Of a stretch of 50,437 bases of DNA, positions 1-10,102 are shown in pieces. The first letter of the stretch is position 1. Each line of letters opens with the position of its first letter. This stretch comes from Planifilum fulgidum (lineage in GTDB: Bacteria; Bacillota; Bacilli; Thermoactinomycetales; DSM-44946). Below the pieces are notes generated by a model. That model was given only the letters and a program-made list of their open reading frames with translations. It was not told where the DNA came from and did no database searches. Position numbers and translations under genes: made by a program. Location of the stretch: contig NZ_FOOK01000026.1 of assembly GCF_900113175.1 (NCBI RefSeq), forward strand, positions 1 through 50,437. Reading direction: 5' to 3'.

Positions 1-109
1 TGGGCGCTGTCCAGATACAGACCGATCGGCACCCCGTTTCCATCCGATACCATCATGACCTTGGTTCCCTTGCCCACCTTGGTTTTTCCAATCCCGTCTC
101 CCCTTTTTT
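1..109 (-). CDS. IS5-family transposase, second reading frame (partial)
   Basis: This is the downstream, catalytic-half frame of an IS5-type transposase, cut by the left window edge. The minus strand reads GKTKVGKGTKVMMVSDGNG followed by VPIGLYLDSA, the segment around the first catalytic Asp (SDGNG) in IS5 relatives. It lies one base back (-1) from the upstream frame at 53-430. A run of six A followed by GGGG (minus strand, plus coordinates 104-109 for the A run) sits where the two frames overlap and fits a -1 slippery site, so the enzyme is probably made by programmed frameshifting as in the IS427 subgroup. A plain inactivating frameshift is the alternative. The rest of the catalytic domain lies outside the window. 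Confidence 0.7.
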
Positions 110-430
110 GGCGGGAACAAATCGACCGTCAAGAAAAGCTTGAGCCCATTCGATTTTTTCTTCCGCATCCATTCGACTTAACAGAGCACGCCAAATCCGC
201 TCCCACGTCCCGTTTTCCGACCATTGCTTCAATCGCCGCCAACAGGTGGTGGGAGAACCATATTGTCGAGGCATGTCCGCCCAAGTACAACCCGTTTTTA
301 ACACGTACAGAATTCCGTTCAGGGTTTTTCTCGGATCGGCGGGCGGTCGTCCGGGTCCCGGTTTGGGTTTGGGAAGCAGCGGCTCAATCACAGCCCATTG
401 TTCGTCTGTCAGCTCATGTCTCGTACTCAT
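53..430 (-). CDS. IS5-family transposase, first frame (OrfA)
   Basis: This encodes the N-terminal half (125 aa) of an IS5-type DDE transposase. Visible hallmarks are the opening RHELTDEQWAVIEPLLP, the GRPPADPRKTLNGILYVLKTGC block and the W/R-rich helix-turn-helix region typical of DUF4096/IS5 OrfA proteins. The frame ends at a TGA at 53-55, beyond which the conserved protein continues in the -1 frame. The start ATG is at 430. About 50-90 bp further right should hold the terminal inverted repeat, but I cannot place it because the other end is off the window. Confidence 0.8.
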   Translation of the reverse strand: MSTRHELTDEQWAVIEPLLPKPKPGPGRPPADPRKTLNGILYVLKTGCTWADMPRQYGSPTTCWRRLKQWSENGTWERIWRALLSRMDAEEKIEWAQAFLDGRFVPAKKGETGLEKPRWAREPRS

Positions 431-1378
431 GCTTCCATTTTACATTGGTAGATCATGTTTTTGAAATAGCTTGTAAACGACTGGACAAATAGCTTTGCAA
501 CTGATTCCTGTCCCGCTATTGACCCCGCCGGACCGCTTCGGCGGGCTGGCGGGCTTATTCTTTCGGCGGGCTTATTCCTTATTCTTTGGTTAAAAAACGT
601 TCGTTTCTGGACCGTTTCCCCGAAACTTTTCCCCCTTGGCCTCTCCGATCCCTTCTCTGCCTTTTTTGATTGTAATATTGGATTAAAATCATAAGTCGGA
701 TCTCAAGGATGACGACCGAGTAGCGTTGTACAGGAAATTGGAATCGCCATTACGAAAGCGAGCTTGATTACGTTTCACAAATTTAACGATGCGATCAGCA
801 AGGACGAGGAAAAAGGGATCACAGACAAAAAGGGTTGAGATCCTTGGCGTAAAAATTGTAGAGTGGGCAAAGGGCAATGGGAATGACCTAGGTGGGGAGA
901 CAACCCTAAAATGCTGGGGGCCAAAAGATGCACCAGGAATTTCAGCTCGTCCACAGTTACGCCCTTCACCAGTATTTCCCTCAGGATCTCCTCCGTTATT
1001 TTTAAAGTCTTCGAATATATGATATGGTATTGAGCTATTCAAATCGCCACGATTGGAAGGGATTCTAACCGAGGTGTTTTGAGAGTGGCTCTTCTCCAAT
1101 TTAACTGAAAGGAGTTTTTAAAGCCGTAAAAAAGAGACGACCTTTCTACATACCATTCACAACGGAAAGCCTTTCTTCCTATTTTATGTGTGAAGGAACA
1201 TGAAGGAACCAAGAGCCGTCGCACCTCCGGAACTGTCAGAGGAATCACAGTCCCCGGCTTCGTTTCAAAGCGGGAAACTCTGGAAGGCCCCGTTTTTTTC
1301 GGAGGTCCAACGGGATTCCCTGTACCCGCATACGGTTAAATAGTTTCCCCCTGAAAAACGCAGTCAAAAGGAAAAAGA
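431..1378. other. Gene-poor gap between two IS remnants
   Basis: About 950 bp without a recognisable gene. The first ~90 bp should contain the end of the IS5-type element. Short open frames exist on both strands (up to ~136 codons) but have no recognisable motif, no convincing ribosome binding site, and base use unlike the neighbouring genes. I see no promoter, hairpin or RNA gene that I would defend. Confidence 0.5.
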
Positions 1379-2384
1379 ATGTTCGGGAAGTCTCCGACAG
1401 CCTCCATTGCTCTCGTTCAAAAGTTGAGGGAAGAAAAAATCCTCAAGCACCGCAAACTTCGGACGGACAATACGGTGATGGAAGCGGACATCCATCACCC
1501 GACCGATGCCGGCCTCTTACAGGACGGGGTAAAAGAGATCACCCGAACGGTCCGAAAGATCAAAAAACAGTGTCTCATGCCGTGGAAGGATTTCAAGACC
1601 GAACCCGGGAAGTTAAGGAGCACCTCTTTTCCATGACCAAGGTGCTTCGCCGCCGCTGACGCGAGTCCTGGGAAGAAGTGAACCGGATCACCCAAAAAGT
1701 GATCGAAGTGACGGAAGCGGTTTGTTCCCAGGTACGGAAGGTGCTGGAGAAAGCCAAGGACAAGGCCCAAGCCCAACGACAACACCTGAAGGAAGCCATC
1801 GAACGGACCGGTCGACTGCTGGACCAGGGCCAAACAGGTGGTGTCAAGGAACCGGATCATTCCGGACCGTATGGGTAAGTTTCCATAACCCGGACGCTCG
1901 GCCGATCAAGAAGGGGAAACTCTCCAAAACCACGGAATTCAGCTACAAAGTGGATTGACGAAATGGAAAGCGGGTTTATCATCGGATACGAGGTGTACCA
2001 AGGCAACCCTTCTGATGAGGCGGTGCTTCTTTCTGCTGTGGAAAATCACCGAGACCTTTTCGGCTCTCTTCCCCATGCGGTCGCTACGGATCGAGGGTTT
2101 TTCAGTCAGAAAAACAAAGAGCAGCTGACGGAGATAGGGGTTCGTATGTCAGCGTTCCTCGACGGGGAAAAAAGAGTAAGCAGCGAACCGAATACGAACG
2201 GCAACCCTGGTTTCAAAACCTGAAGCGTTTCCGTGCAGGAGGAGAAGCGAAGATCAGCCTTCTGAAACGGAAGTACGGACTTTCCCGCAGTCGGTTTCGG
2301 GGGTATGAGGGCTCCAAAGCGTGGGCCGGAATGGGAATCATGGCCCATAATTCGAGAAAAGCGGCAATGATGCGGGCGTCATAA
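1379..2384 (+). pseudogene. Decayed DDE transposase (ISNCY/IS5-like)
   Basis: Successive fragments in different frames align to one transposase. The segment at 1379-1636 includes LRTDNTVMEADIHHPTDAG, the usual first-Asp block of this family. A coiled linker follows at about 1678-1860, then DARPIKKGKLSKTTEFSYK near 1890-1950. Next comes GFIIGYEVYQGNPSDEA with AVATDRGFF (1963-2150), the second-Asp block. The C-terminal fragment FRAGGEAKISLLKRKYGLS ends with a stop at 2382-2384. At least three frameshifts or stops interrupt it, and the normal N-terminal domain is missing. The element is dead; no clear terminal repeats are visible. Confidence 0.8.
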
Positions 2385-2495
2385 TGGAAACAGGGAGAGA
2401 ACGGATCGGACATTCCGTTCTCCTCCCCTCTTTTGCTATCAAAAGGTCCCCGATTTGCGGACTTTTTCAGGGGAAACTAATTAAGTAAAATTACT

Positions 2496-2580
2496 AACCC
2501 CGCCTACATAGAGACGGGGTTTGACCACATTGACCACATTTTTGACCACACACTTATGTTAACTAGGGTGAACTAGGGTT
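2496..2580. repeat. Cluster of short direct repeats and a hairpin upstream of ruvC
   Basis: A 7-bp inverted repeat (AACCCCG at 2496-2502, CGGGGTT at 2515-2521) is followed at once by three copies of TTGACCACA (2521-2529, 2530-2538, 2542-2550). Two tandem copies of AACTAGGGT follow (2561-2569, 2571-2579). There is no coding potential across it. It could be the edge of a lost mobile element or a protein-binding array; the sequence does not decide. Confidence 0.5.
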
Positions 2581-2672
2581 AATGTGAGTAGCGAAAAACC
2601 CTTTAAAATCCGCACTTTAGTAGTTTAGAATGAACTTAGATTATCGGGAGTATCTTCCGGAACGAAAAAATA

Positions 2673-2681
2673 TGCTATAAT
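2673..2681 (+). promoter_or_regulatory. Extended -10 promoter for ruvC
   Basis: TGCTATAAT at 2673-2681 is a perfect extended -10 element about 40 bp before the ruvC start. No good -35 hexamer is present, which is common for TG-extended promoters. It would drive the ruvCAB-queA-tgt series. Confidence 0.6.
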
Positions 2682-2721
2682 CGTAGAGGGAATGTGCGTT
2701 CGCACCCGAGGAGGAAACAGT

Positions 2722-3222
2722 GTGAAAATCATCGGGATCGATCCCGGCATCGCCATTGTGGGTTACGGCGTGCTGGAACAGCGGGGAAACCGCTTGATTC
2801 CCCTCGATTACGGCTGCATCCGGACGGAGGCGAATCTGTCCGTCCCGGCCCGTTTGAAGCGGATTTACGATGAGGCGCGGTCTCTTTTTCGGGAATACAG
2901 TCCGGACGTGGTGGCGGTGGAGAAACTTTTCTTCAATCGAAATGTGACCACCGCCTTTACCGTGGGGCAGGCGCGGGGCGTCCTGTTGCTGGCGTCGGAA
3001 GAAGCGGGGGTGCCGGTGACCGAATATACGCCGCTGCAGGTGAAAATGGCCGTCGTGGGCTACGGCCAGGCGGAGAAGCGGCAGGTGCAGGAAATGGTCC
3101 GGCTGCTTCTGTCCCTGTCCGAGGTCCCGAAGCCGGACGATGCGGCGGATGCCTTGGCCATCGCCATCTGCCAGGCCCATTCGACCGGGTTGAAGAGGTT
3201 GGAAAGGGGAGGATGGGCGTGA
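2722..3222 (+). CDS. ruvC: Holliday junction resolvase RuvC
   Basis: RuvC is a dimeric Mg-dependent endonuclease that cuts Holliday junctions after RuvAB branch migration. The 166-aa product has the normal family length. The four acidic catalytic residues are in place: D7 in GIDPG, E67 in VAVEKLF, and D140/D143 in KPDDAADALA. The GTG at 2722 is preferred because GAGGAGG (2709-2715) precedes it by a proper distance and the protein then starts VKIIGIDPG, as in relatives; an upstream in-frame ATG at 2692 would add ten unconserved residues. It overlaps ruvA and is followed by ruvB, so all three resolution proteins form one transcription unit, an arrangement B. subtilis lacks because it uses RecU instead. 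Confidence 0.96.
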   Translation: MKIIGIDPGIAIVGYGVLEQRGNRLIPLDYGCIRTEANLSVPARLKRIYDEARSLFREYSPDVVAVEKLFFNRNVTTAFTVGQARGVLLLASEEAGVPVTEYTPLQVKMAVVGYGQAEKRQVQEMVRLLLSLSEVPKPDDAADALAIAICQAHSTGLKRLERGGWA

Positions 3223-3845
3223 TCGAATTTGTGGAAGGCGAGGTGGTTTGGGCCGGACCCCATTATCTGGTGATCCGGGAAGGCGGAATCGGTTACCGGG
3301 TGGTGTGTCCCCGTCCCTATCTGTGGGATGAGGGGAAACGCGTCCGCCTGTACACGCATCCGGTCATCCGGGAGGACGGCTGGACCCTGTACGGTTTTCC
3401 CGACCGAATTGAGCGGGATCTGTTTTCCCTGCTGTTGGAGGTGTCGGGGATCGGGCCCAAGGCGGGACTGGCCATCCTTGCCCAGGGGACGGTGGGTGAG
3501 GTGGTGGGCGCCATCCGGAGGGAAGACTTCCATTTTCTCACGCGCTTCCCGGGCATCGGGAAGAAGACGGCTCAGCGCATCGTCCTCGACTTGAAGGACA
3601 AGCTGAGGGATTTTGACGCCCCTGCCGCCGGGGAGGATGTCTCTTCCGCCGGGCCGGAATGGACGGCTTCCGGGGCCGCCGGCGAGGCGATTGAAGCCCT
3701 GATGGCCCTGGGATATAATGAGAAGGAAGCCAGCGAGGCCGTTCGGGAAGCCCGGAAGCGGCTGGGAGATGCCGAACCGGCTCTCGATGAGTGGATCCGT
3801 CAGGCGCTCCAGGTATCCGCCAAACGGCTGGGAGGGGGGATGTAG
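3219..3845 (+). CDS. ruvA: Holliday junction helicase subunit RuvA
   Basis: RuvA binds four-way junctions as a tetramer and loads the RuvB motor. The 208-aa protein shows the N-terminal OB-fold ([18 protein letters not shown]), the central helix-hairpin-helix region with [16 protein letters not shown] and [20 protein letters not shown], and the C-terminal UBA-like domain III with [17 protein letters not shown] that contacts RuvB. GTG at 3219 is chosen because AAAGGGGAGG ends at 3212, leaving six bases, and it overlaps the ruvC stop as GTGA. The in-frame ATG at 3213 sits directly on the binding site and would add two residues. Confidence 0.95.
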   Translation: MIEFVEGEVVWAGPHYLVIREGGIGYRVVCPRPYLWDEGKRVRLYTHPVIREDGWTLYGFPDRIERDLFSLLLEVSGIGPKAGLAILAQGTVGEVVGAIRREDFHFLTRFPGIGKKTAQRIVLDLKDKLRDFDAPAAGEDVSSAGPEWTASGAAGEAIEALMALGYNEKEASEAVREARKRLGDAEPALDEWIRQALQVSAKRLGGGM

Positions 3846-3846
3846 C

Positions 3847-4842
3847 GTGGAGGAACGGATCATCTCCGCCCGTCAATCGGCGGAAGACGCGATGGAGGTC
3901 AGCCTGCGCCCCCGATACCTGCATGAATACATCGGTCAATCCCGGGTGAAGGAAAACCTGAAGGTATACATAGAGGCGGCCAAGATGCGGAGGGAGGCCC
4001 TGGATCACGTTCTGCTGCACGGCCCTCCGGGGCTGGGGAAGACGACGCTGTCCACCATTATCGCCAACGAATTGGGGGTTCAGATCCGGACCACCTCCGG
4101 CCCGGCCATTGAACGCCCCGGGGATTTGGCGGCCATTCTGACCAACCTGCAGCCGGGGGATCTTCTGTTCATCGACGAGATCCACCGCCTGCACCGGTCG
4201 GTGGAAGAGGTTCTCTATTCGGCGATGGAGGATTTCGCCCTGGATATCGTCATCGGCAAGGGTCCCAGCGCCCGATCGATCCGGCTGGATCTTCCCCCCT
4301 TCACCCTGGTGGGGGCGACGACCCGGGCGGGGGCCCTTTCATCCCCCCTCAGGGACCGGTTCGGCGTGGTGTGCCGCCTGGAATATTACACGGTGGAGGA
4401 ATTGACGCAGATCGTCCTCCGGACCGCCGAGCTGCTCGGGATGCCCATCCGGACGGAAGGCGCCCGGGAAATCGCCGTCCGGTCCCGGGGCACCCCCCGC
4501 GTGGCCAACCGGTTGCTCAAACGGGTCCGCGATTTCGTCCAGGTGAAGGGGGACGATGTGATCACGCTGGAAGCGGCCCGGGACGCATTGGACCGGATCC
4601 AAGTGGATAAAATGGGATTGGACCAGGTGGACCACAAGCTGTTGATGTCCATCATGGAAAAGTTCCGCGGCGGACCGGTCGGACTGGAGACGATTGCCGC
4701 CACGATCGGAGAGGAAGCCCAGACGGTGGAGGATGTGTACGAACCTTACCTGATGCAGATCGGCTTTCTGGAAAGGACCCCCCGCGGGCGCGTGGTCACC
4801 CCCCGTTGTTATCAACACTTCGGGATGGAGATGCCAAGATGA
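3847..4842 (+). CDS. ruvB: Holliday junction helicase motor RuvB
   Basis: RuvB is the AAA+ hexameric motor for branch migration. The 331-aa product carries Walker [10 protein letters not shown] (residues 59-67), Walker [11 protein letters not shown] (107-116), sensor 1 VGATTRAG, the arginine-finger region SPLRDRFG, and the C-terminal winged helix ([15 protein letters not shown] through [10 protein letters not shown]). GTG at 3847 is used: GGAGGGGG lies eight bases upstream and the ruvA stop ends one base before it. Frames extending further upstream run into ruvA and are not conserved. The stop overlaps the next gene as ATGA. Confidence 0.97.
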   Translation: MEERIISARQSAEDAMEVSLRPRYLHEYIGQSRVKENLKVYIEAAKMRREALDHVLLHGPPGLGKTTLSTIIANELGVQIRTTSGPAIERPGDLAAILTNLQPGDLLFIDEIHRLHRSVEEVLYSAMEDFALDIVIGKGPSARSIRLDLPPFTLVGATTRAGALSSPLRDRFGVVCRLEYYTVEELTQIVLRTAELLGMPIRTEGAREIAVRSRGTPRVANRLLKRVRDFVQVKGDDVITLEAARDALDRIQVDKMGLDQVDHKLLMSIMEKFRGGPVGLETIAATIGEEAQTVEDVYEPYLMQIGFLERTPRGRVVTPRCYQHFGMEMPR

Positions 4843-5057
4843 ACCAGTTTCCGAAATTCCTGATCGTCACCGGCGTGGTCCTCGTGGTGATCGGCTTGCT
4901 GTGGCAGGTGGGCGGACGCTTTCTTCATCTCGGCCGCCTGCCGGGGGATATCGTGATCGAAAAGGAAAACTTCCGTTTCTATTTTCCCATCGTCACGAGC
5001 CTTCTCTTGAGCGTCGTGCTCTCTTTGGCGCTTTATCTCCTCCGTTTTTTCCGGTAA
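4839..5057 (+). CDS. DUF2905 family small membrane protein
   Basis: A 72-aa protein with two predicted membrane helices (about residues 6-28 and 49-70) separated by a short loop. The loop contains the family signature [19 protein letters not shown]. Function is unknown. In many Firmicutes it lies in the ruvB-queA neighbourhood, as here. The start ATG overlaps the ruvB stop (ATGA), implying translational coupling. Confidence 0.88.
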   Translation: MNQFPKFLIVTGVVLVVIGLLWQVGGRFLHLGRLPGDIVIEKENFRFYFPIVTSLLLSVVLSLALYLLRFFR

Positions 5058-5172
5058 ACTGGTGATATCCCTTTCAGGTTTGCGGATGACTGCCTGGCGG
5101 GCGGCGCCTGGACCGATATTTGTTACCGGGGGCAGTCTTTTTTTGCCCTCGATGACGGGAGAGGTTGCATGC

Positions 5173-6204
5173 ATGGATGTGTCCGAGTTCGATTTTCATC
5201 TGCCTGAGGAGTTGATCGCCCAATCGCCGCCGCCCCGCCGCACCGACTCCCGGCTCATGGTGCTGCACAGGGAGACCGGGGAGCTGGAACACCGGCGCTT
5301 TTCCGATCTGACCGAGTATCTGCGGCCGGGGGACGTGCTGGTCATCAACGACACCCGCGTCCGTCCGGCCCGGTTGATCGGGATGAAAAAGGAGACCGGC
5401 GGCCGCGTCGAGATTCTGCTGTTGAAACCGCTGGGAGAGGATCGGTGGGAGGTATTGGCCAAGCCGGCCCGGCGGCTGAAACCGGGGAGCACGCTCCTGT
5501 TCGGAAACGGGGAGCTTCAGGCGGTGGTGGAAGGGGAATCCGGCGTGGCGGGGGGGCGGATCGTCCGTCTCCGCTACGAGGGGAAGGATCTGGAGGCGCT
5601 GTTGGATCGGCTCGGGGAAATGCCCCTGCCGCCCTATATCCGGAAGCGCCTCGATGACCCCGAGCGCTATCAGACGGTGTACGCGCGGGCGGTGGGTTCG
5701 GCGGCGGCCCCGACGGCCGGCTTGCATTTCACAACGGAACTGCTGGAGGAAATCCGGGGCAAAGGCGTGGACATCGCCTCGATCACCCTGCACGTGGGAC
5801 TGGGGACTTTTCGCCCCGTCACCGCCGAACGGGTGGAGGATCACCGGATGCATGCGGAATACTATGAAGTGGGCGAGAAGGCCGCCGAGAAAATCCGCGC
5901 GGCCCGAAAGCGGGGCGGCCGCGTGGTGGCGGTCGGCACCACTTCGGTTCGCACCCTGGAAACCGTGGCCGGATTGCACGGAAGGATCGTTCCGGCCAAA
6001 GGCTGGACCGATATCTTCATTTATCCGGGATACCGGTTTCGGGTCGTGGATGCTTTGATCACCAACTTTCACCTTCCCCGTTCCACACTGCTCATGCTGG
6101 TGAGCGCATTTGCCTCTCGGCGGCGGATCCTGGCCGCCTATGAAGAGGCGGTGAAGTTGCGGTATCGTTTTTTCAGCTTCGGGGACGCCATGCTGATTCT
6201 TTGA
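5173..6204 (+). CDS. queA: S-adenosylmethionine:tRNA ribosyltransferase-isomerase QueA
   Basis: QueA transfers and rearranges the ribosyl part of S-adenosylmethionine onto preQ1-tRNA, giving epoxyqueuosine at the wobble position of GUN anticodons. The 343-aa protein starts [17 protein letters not shown] and keeps family blocks such as [57 protein letters not shown] and [27 protein letters not shown] 5173 is the conserved start; the frame is open for another 37 codons upstream without similarity. It precedes tgt, the enzyme that inserts preQ1, so two consecutive steps of queuosine synthesis sit together. Confidence 0.96.
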   Translation: MDVSEFDFHLPEELIAQSPPPRRTDSRLMVLHRETGELEHRRFSDLTEYLRPGDVLVINDTRVRPARLIGMKKETGGRVEILLLKPLGEDRWEVLAKPARRLKPGSTLLFGNGELQAVVEGESGVAGGRIVRLRYEGKDLEALLDRLGEMPLPPYIRKRLDDPERYQTVYARAVGSAAAPTAGLHFTTELLEEIRGKGVDIASITLHVGLGTFRPVTAERVEDHRMHAEYYEVGEKAAEKIRAARKRGGRVVAVGTTSVRTLETVAGLHGRIVPAKGWTDIFIYPGYRFRVVDALITNFHLPRSTLLMLVSAFASRRRILAAYEEAVKLRYRFFSFGDAMLIL

Positions 6205-6236
6205 CGCGTCGGCGTCCAAAATGTCGTCGCGACAGG

Positions 6237-7422
<1,186 letters not shown>

Positions 7423-7478
7423 TGACGAGATTTTCGCCTTTCCGGCTTTGAAAAATTCATAAAAAGGGGGAAGTCGCG

Positions 7479-7772
7479 TTGAACAGCGCGTTTTGGGCCC
7501 AACTGCTTCCATTTATTTTGGTGCTTGTCGTCTTCTGGTTTCTTATCATCCGTCCTCAGCAGAAAAGGCAGAAGGAAAGGAATGCCATGCTGCAATCCCT
7601 GAAGAAGGGGGACAAGGTGATCACGATCGGCGGATTGCACGGGACGATCACCGACCTGACCGAAGATCGCGTGACTCTGAAGGTGAACGACAACACCCGG
7701 CTGGTTTTTGAGCGGACGGCGGTCAACACGGTGATCCGTCCGGAGGAAGAAAACGAAGAGAAAAAAAAGTAA
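7479..7772 (+). CDS. yajC: Preprotein translocase accessory subunit YajC (YrbF)
   Basis: A 97-aa single-span membrane protein that associates with SecDF and SecYEG. The N-terminal helix (about residues 5-25) ends in FLIIRPQQKRQKER, the signature of the family, followed by the cytoplasmic domain GDKVITIGGLHGTI. The start is TTG at 7479 with AAAGGGGG eight bases before it. Its secD/secF partners are encoded 9 kb downstream, the same relative order as in B. subtilis. Confidence 0.94.
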   Translation: MNSAFWAQLLPFILVLVVFWFLIIRPQQKRQKERNAMLQSLKKGDKVITIGGLHGTITDLTEDRVTLKVNDNTRLVFERTAVNTVIRPEEENEEKKK

Positions 7773-7796
7773 GCCGGGATACATAAGGATATCCCG

Positions 7797-7823
7797 GGAC
7801 CCGCGCGTTGCGGGTCCTTTTTT
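7797..7823 (+). terminator. Rho-independent terminator after yajC
   Basis: An 8-bp perfect stem (GGACCCGC 7797-7804, GCGGGTCC 7810-7817) is followed directly by six T. It closes the queA-tgt-yajC unit. Confidence 0.9.
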
Positions 7824-7825
7824 GC

Positions 7826-8665
7826 TTAAAAGGAGGAATGTTCGGCGCGGGTCTTGTTCGCCGAGGAAAGAACCAGTTGACGCGTTCCCAGGGGATATTC
7901 GCTCAGCCGATAGGCCAGGCTCGTGGTGGTCGAGGCCAGCACGATGCCGGCGATCACATCGGCGTACCAGTGGATGCCCAGGTAGATGACGGAAAACAGG
8001 ATGACGGCCGCGGAAACGGCGGCGATCCACGCCAAGCGGACGTTGCGGGATCTAAGGGCGATCGTCGCCAGGGTCAGGGAAATCGATGTGTGGAGGCTGG
8101 GAAAGGAGTTGTCCAATCCGGAAAAAAAGCGGTATTGCTCCTCAAAAAGCGGGTATGCCTTCAGATACAAGGGCGAAACCTCGGGATGTGTGTACCAGGC
8201 CTCATTGACCGGTACGAACAGGAAAAACGGGATGGCGATCACGTAATTGAGCCCGAGACCGTACAAGAGCGCATAGAGGGACCGCCGGTCCTGCTCGTGG
8301 TGATAGACGAACAGGGAGGCGAACATCATCACCGTGAAAACGATCACATAAAAGAAGGTCGTCACCCGGGTGAGCGCGTCATGCTCCAGCCATTTTTGCA
8401 CCAGGGGAGTGATGTTTCCTTCAAACAGGTATATGTATTGGGTGAAATCCGGGGTGTTCAGATGGGATTCCACGATCAGTTCAAACTTGTTGAACAGGAG
8501 AATGAAAAGGGCGCCCAAAACGTGGGCGAGAAGAATCTTGCTCTTGATCAGATCCCTGCCGAAGTGAAGGATGACGGCGAGGGGATTTTTTTTCAAGGTG
8601 ACGATCAAAACGAGAAAGAGGGTGACGAGACCTGTGATCAGAATGGAGACGACGGATTGAAACAC
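7826..8665 (-). CDS. PAP2-type membrane phosphatase/transferase (PAP2_3-like)
   Basis: A 279-aa protein with about six membrane helices. The C-terminal half has the PAP2 active-site blocks: DNSFPSLHTSIS (PSxH block) and SVIYLGIHWYADVIAG (HxxxD block). The Arg usual in the third block of simple lipid phosphatases is absent; this variant is seen in the inositol-phosphotransferase-like PAP2_3 branch, so the substrate may be a phospholipid head-group or an undecaprenyl phosphate. GTG at 8665 is preferred, as GGGAGGG lies six bases before it; a GTG five codons upstream has a poor site. It sits between yajC and yrzE, where B. subtilis has no gene, so it is an insertion into conserved order. Confidence 0.82.
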   Translation of the reverse strand: MFQSVVSILITGLVTLFLVLIVTLKKNPLAVILHFGRDLIKSKILLAHVLGALFILLFNKFELIVESHLNTPDFTQYIYLFEGNITPLVQKWLEHDALTRVTTFFYVIVFTVMMFASLFVYHHEQDRRSLYALLYGLGLNYVIAIPFFLFVPVNEAWYTHPEVSPLYLKAYPLFEEQYRFFSGLDNSFPSLHTSISLTLATIALRSRNVRLAWIAAVSAAVILFSVIYLGIHWYADVIAGIVLASTTTSLAYRLSEYPLGTRQLVLSSANKTRAEHSSF

Positions 8666-8867
8666 AAAAAACCCTCCCACATCCGGTTTCCCCGAAAAAG
8701 AAATGCCCCGGAGGGACCAAACGGCGACTCTTCTAATTTTATTCCATCCGGGGGATAAAGGTAAACTCGCATTTCTTTGTTTCAGGGCCGATTGTCGGGG
8801 GAAAGGGGAGAATCCGGAGGGCGGAGGGGAATTTTTCGGTTTTCTCCTTCAATGGCTTGTTCCGACG

Positions 8868-9263
8868 CTATGCGCCGCGGGTGTTGACACCGAAAATGCC
8901 CCCAAGCGCTCCGAGGGAGAAGGCCCCGGCGGCAAAGAGGAAGGGATGGATCTGCATCGAGGCGTCATAGGCCAAAAACCCGATGAGGATGACAATCAAC
9001 GCATATAGGCATCCGACGGATCCGCCGTACAGCCAGCCCCTTTCCCCGGCGCGCCGGCCGCTGATCCACCCGCCCCCCAACAGCGCCGCTCCGTTGATCC
9101 CATAGGTGAAATAGGGAAGATATCCTTCATCCACCGAAGCGTATCGCAAAAGGAAGGCCGCGAGCAGCGAACCGGCCAGCACCACCCCCCAAACGACCGC
9201 CAGACCGAAGAGCAGCGGGGAACCGGTTCTCCTCGGCGTCGATTCCGCTGATGGGTGTTTCAC
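8868..9263 (-). CDS. yrzE: TIGR04086 family membrane protein (YrzE-like)
   Basis: A 131-aa protein with four predicted membrane helices after a short polar N-terminus. The GINGAALLGGGWISGRRAGERGW stretch and the Gly-rich final helix match the YrzE family. Function is unknown. GTG at 9263 follows GGGAGGGGG by a good distance, whereas the open frame extends 29 codons further without similarity. Its position between yajC and yrbG matches B. subtilis, but here it is on the opposite strand. Confidence 0.8.
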   Translation of the reverse strand: MKHPSAESTPRRTGSPLLFGLAVVWGVVLAGSLLAAFLLRYASVDEGYLPYFTYGINGAALLGGGWISGRRAGERGWLYGGSVGCLYALIVILIGFLAYDASMQIHPFLFAAGAFSLGALGGIFGVNTRGA

Positions 9264-9388
9264 CGAAACCCCCTCCCGAATACGGTTTGTACATCCTATG
9301 ATCGGAGGGGCTCGTTTATGCGGAGGGTAAAAACGGAGCGGGCTGGTCAAACTACGATGGTAGACGGGGAGAAAGGGGACGAAGTCGG

Positions 9389-10102
9389 ATGGAATGGACC
9401 GAGGCGTTTTTTCGCACCCTGTTCATCTATTTTTTTGTCTTGATAGTGATGCGCCTGATGGGGAAGAGGGAGATCGGGAAATTATCCGTCTTTGATCTGG
9501 TGGTTTCCATCATGATCGCCGACCTGGCGGTGATTTCCATCGAAAACGGGGACCGGCCGCTGGTTCACGGGATTTTGCCCATCGCCACGCTGATGGTGAC
9601 CCAAATCGGACTGTCCTATTTGTCTTTGAAGAACAGGACCATTCGGCATCTCGTCGACGGCAAGCCCGCGGTGCTGATCAAAAACGGCCGGATCCAGGTG
9701 AGGGAGATGGCCAGAAATCGATACAATCTGGATGATCTGATGGCGCAGCTCCGGGAAAAGGGCATCGACAATGTCGCCGACGTGGAATTTGCCATTCTGG
9801 AAACATCGGGAAAGCTGAGCGTCTTTCCCAAGGAGGGAAAGAAGCCGGTATCCAAGGAAGATCTTTTCCCGCTCCAAAGTGCCAAGCCCTCCCCAATGCC
9901 CGTCTTTCTGATCGTTGAAGGCCGGGTGGTGGAGGAGGGGCTGAAGCAGATTGGACGGGACCGCCTTTGGCTGGAGCAAGAGGTGCGGCGCAGGGGGCAT
10001 CGCGGTGTCGAAGAGATTTTCCTCGCCACCATCGACAGTCGCGGCCGTCTCCATCTCGACGGCCGGGACGATGGGGGAAAGGGTGCGTCCGGGTCCGATT
10101 AA
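9389..10102 (+). CDS. yrbG: DUF421 membrane protein (YrbG/YetF type)
   Basis: A 237-aa protein with three N-terminal membrane helices and two cytoplasmic DUF421 modules. Family features are the VMRLMGKREIGKLSVFDLV motif (residues about 20-38), IRHLVDGKPAVLIKNGRI, and NLDDLMAQLREKGI. YetF relatives are spore or envelope-associated; the biochemical role is unsettled. It converges on spoVB and their stop codons share the same four bases TTAA at 10099-10102. Confidence 0.88.
   Translation: MEWTEAFFRTLFIYFFVLIVMRLMGKREIGKLSVFDLVVSIMIADLAVISIENGDRPLVHGILPIATLMVTQIGLSYLSLKNRTIRHLVDGKPAVLIKNGRIQVREMARNRYNLDDLMAQLREKGIDNVADVEFAILETSGKLSVFPKEGKKPVSKEDLFPLQSAKPSPMPVFLIVEGRVVEEGLKQIGRDRLWLEQEVRRRGHRGVEEIFLATIDSRGRLHLDGRDDGGKGASGSD

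Noticed and set aside
5074-6219. A 381-codon minus-strand frame opposite queA
   Set aside because: queA is unambiguous and the minus frame is His/Gln/Arg-rich shadow sequence.
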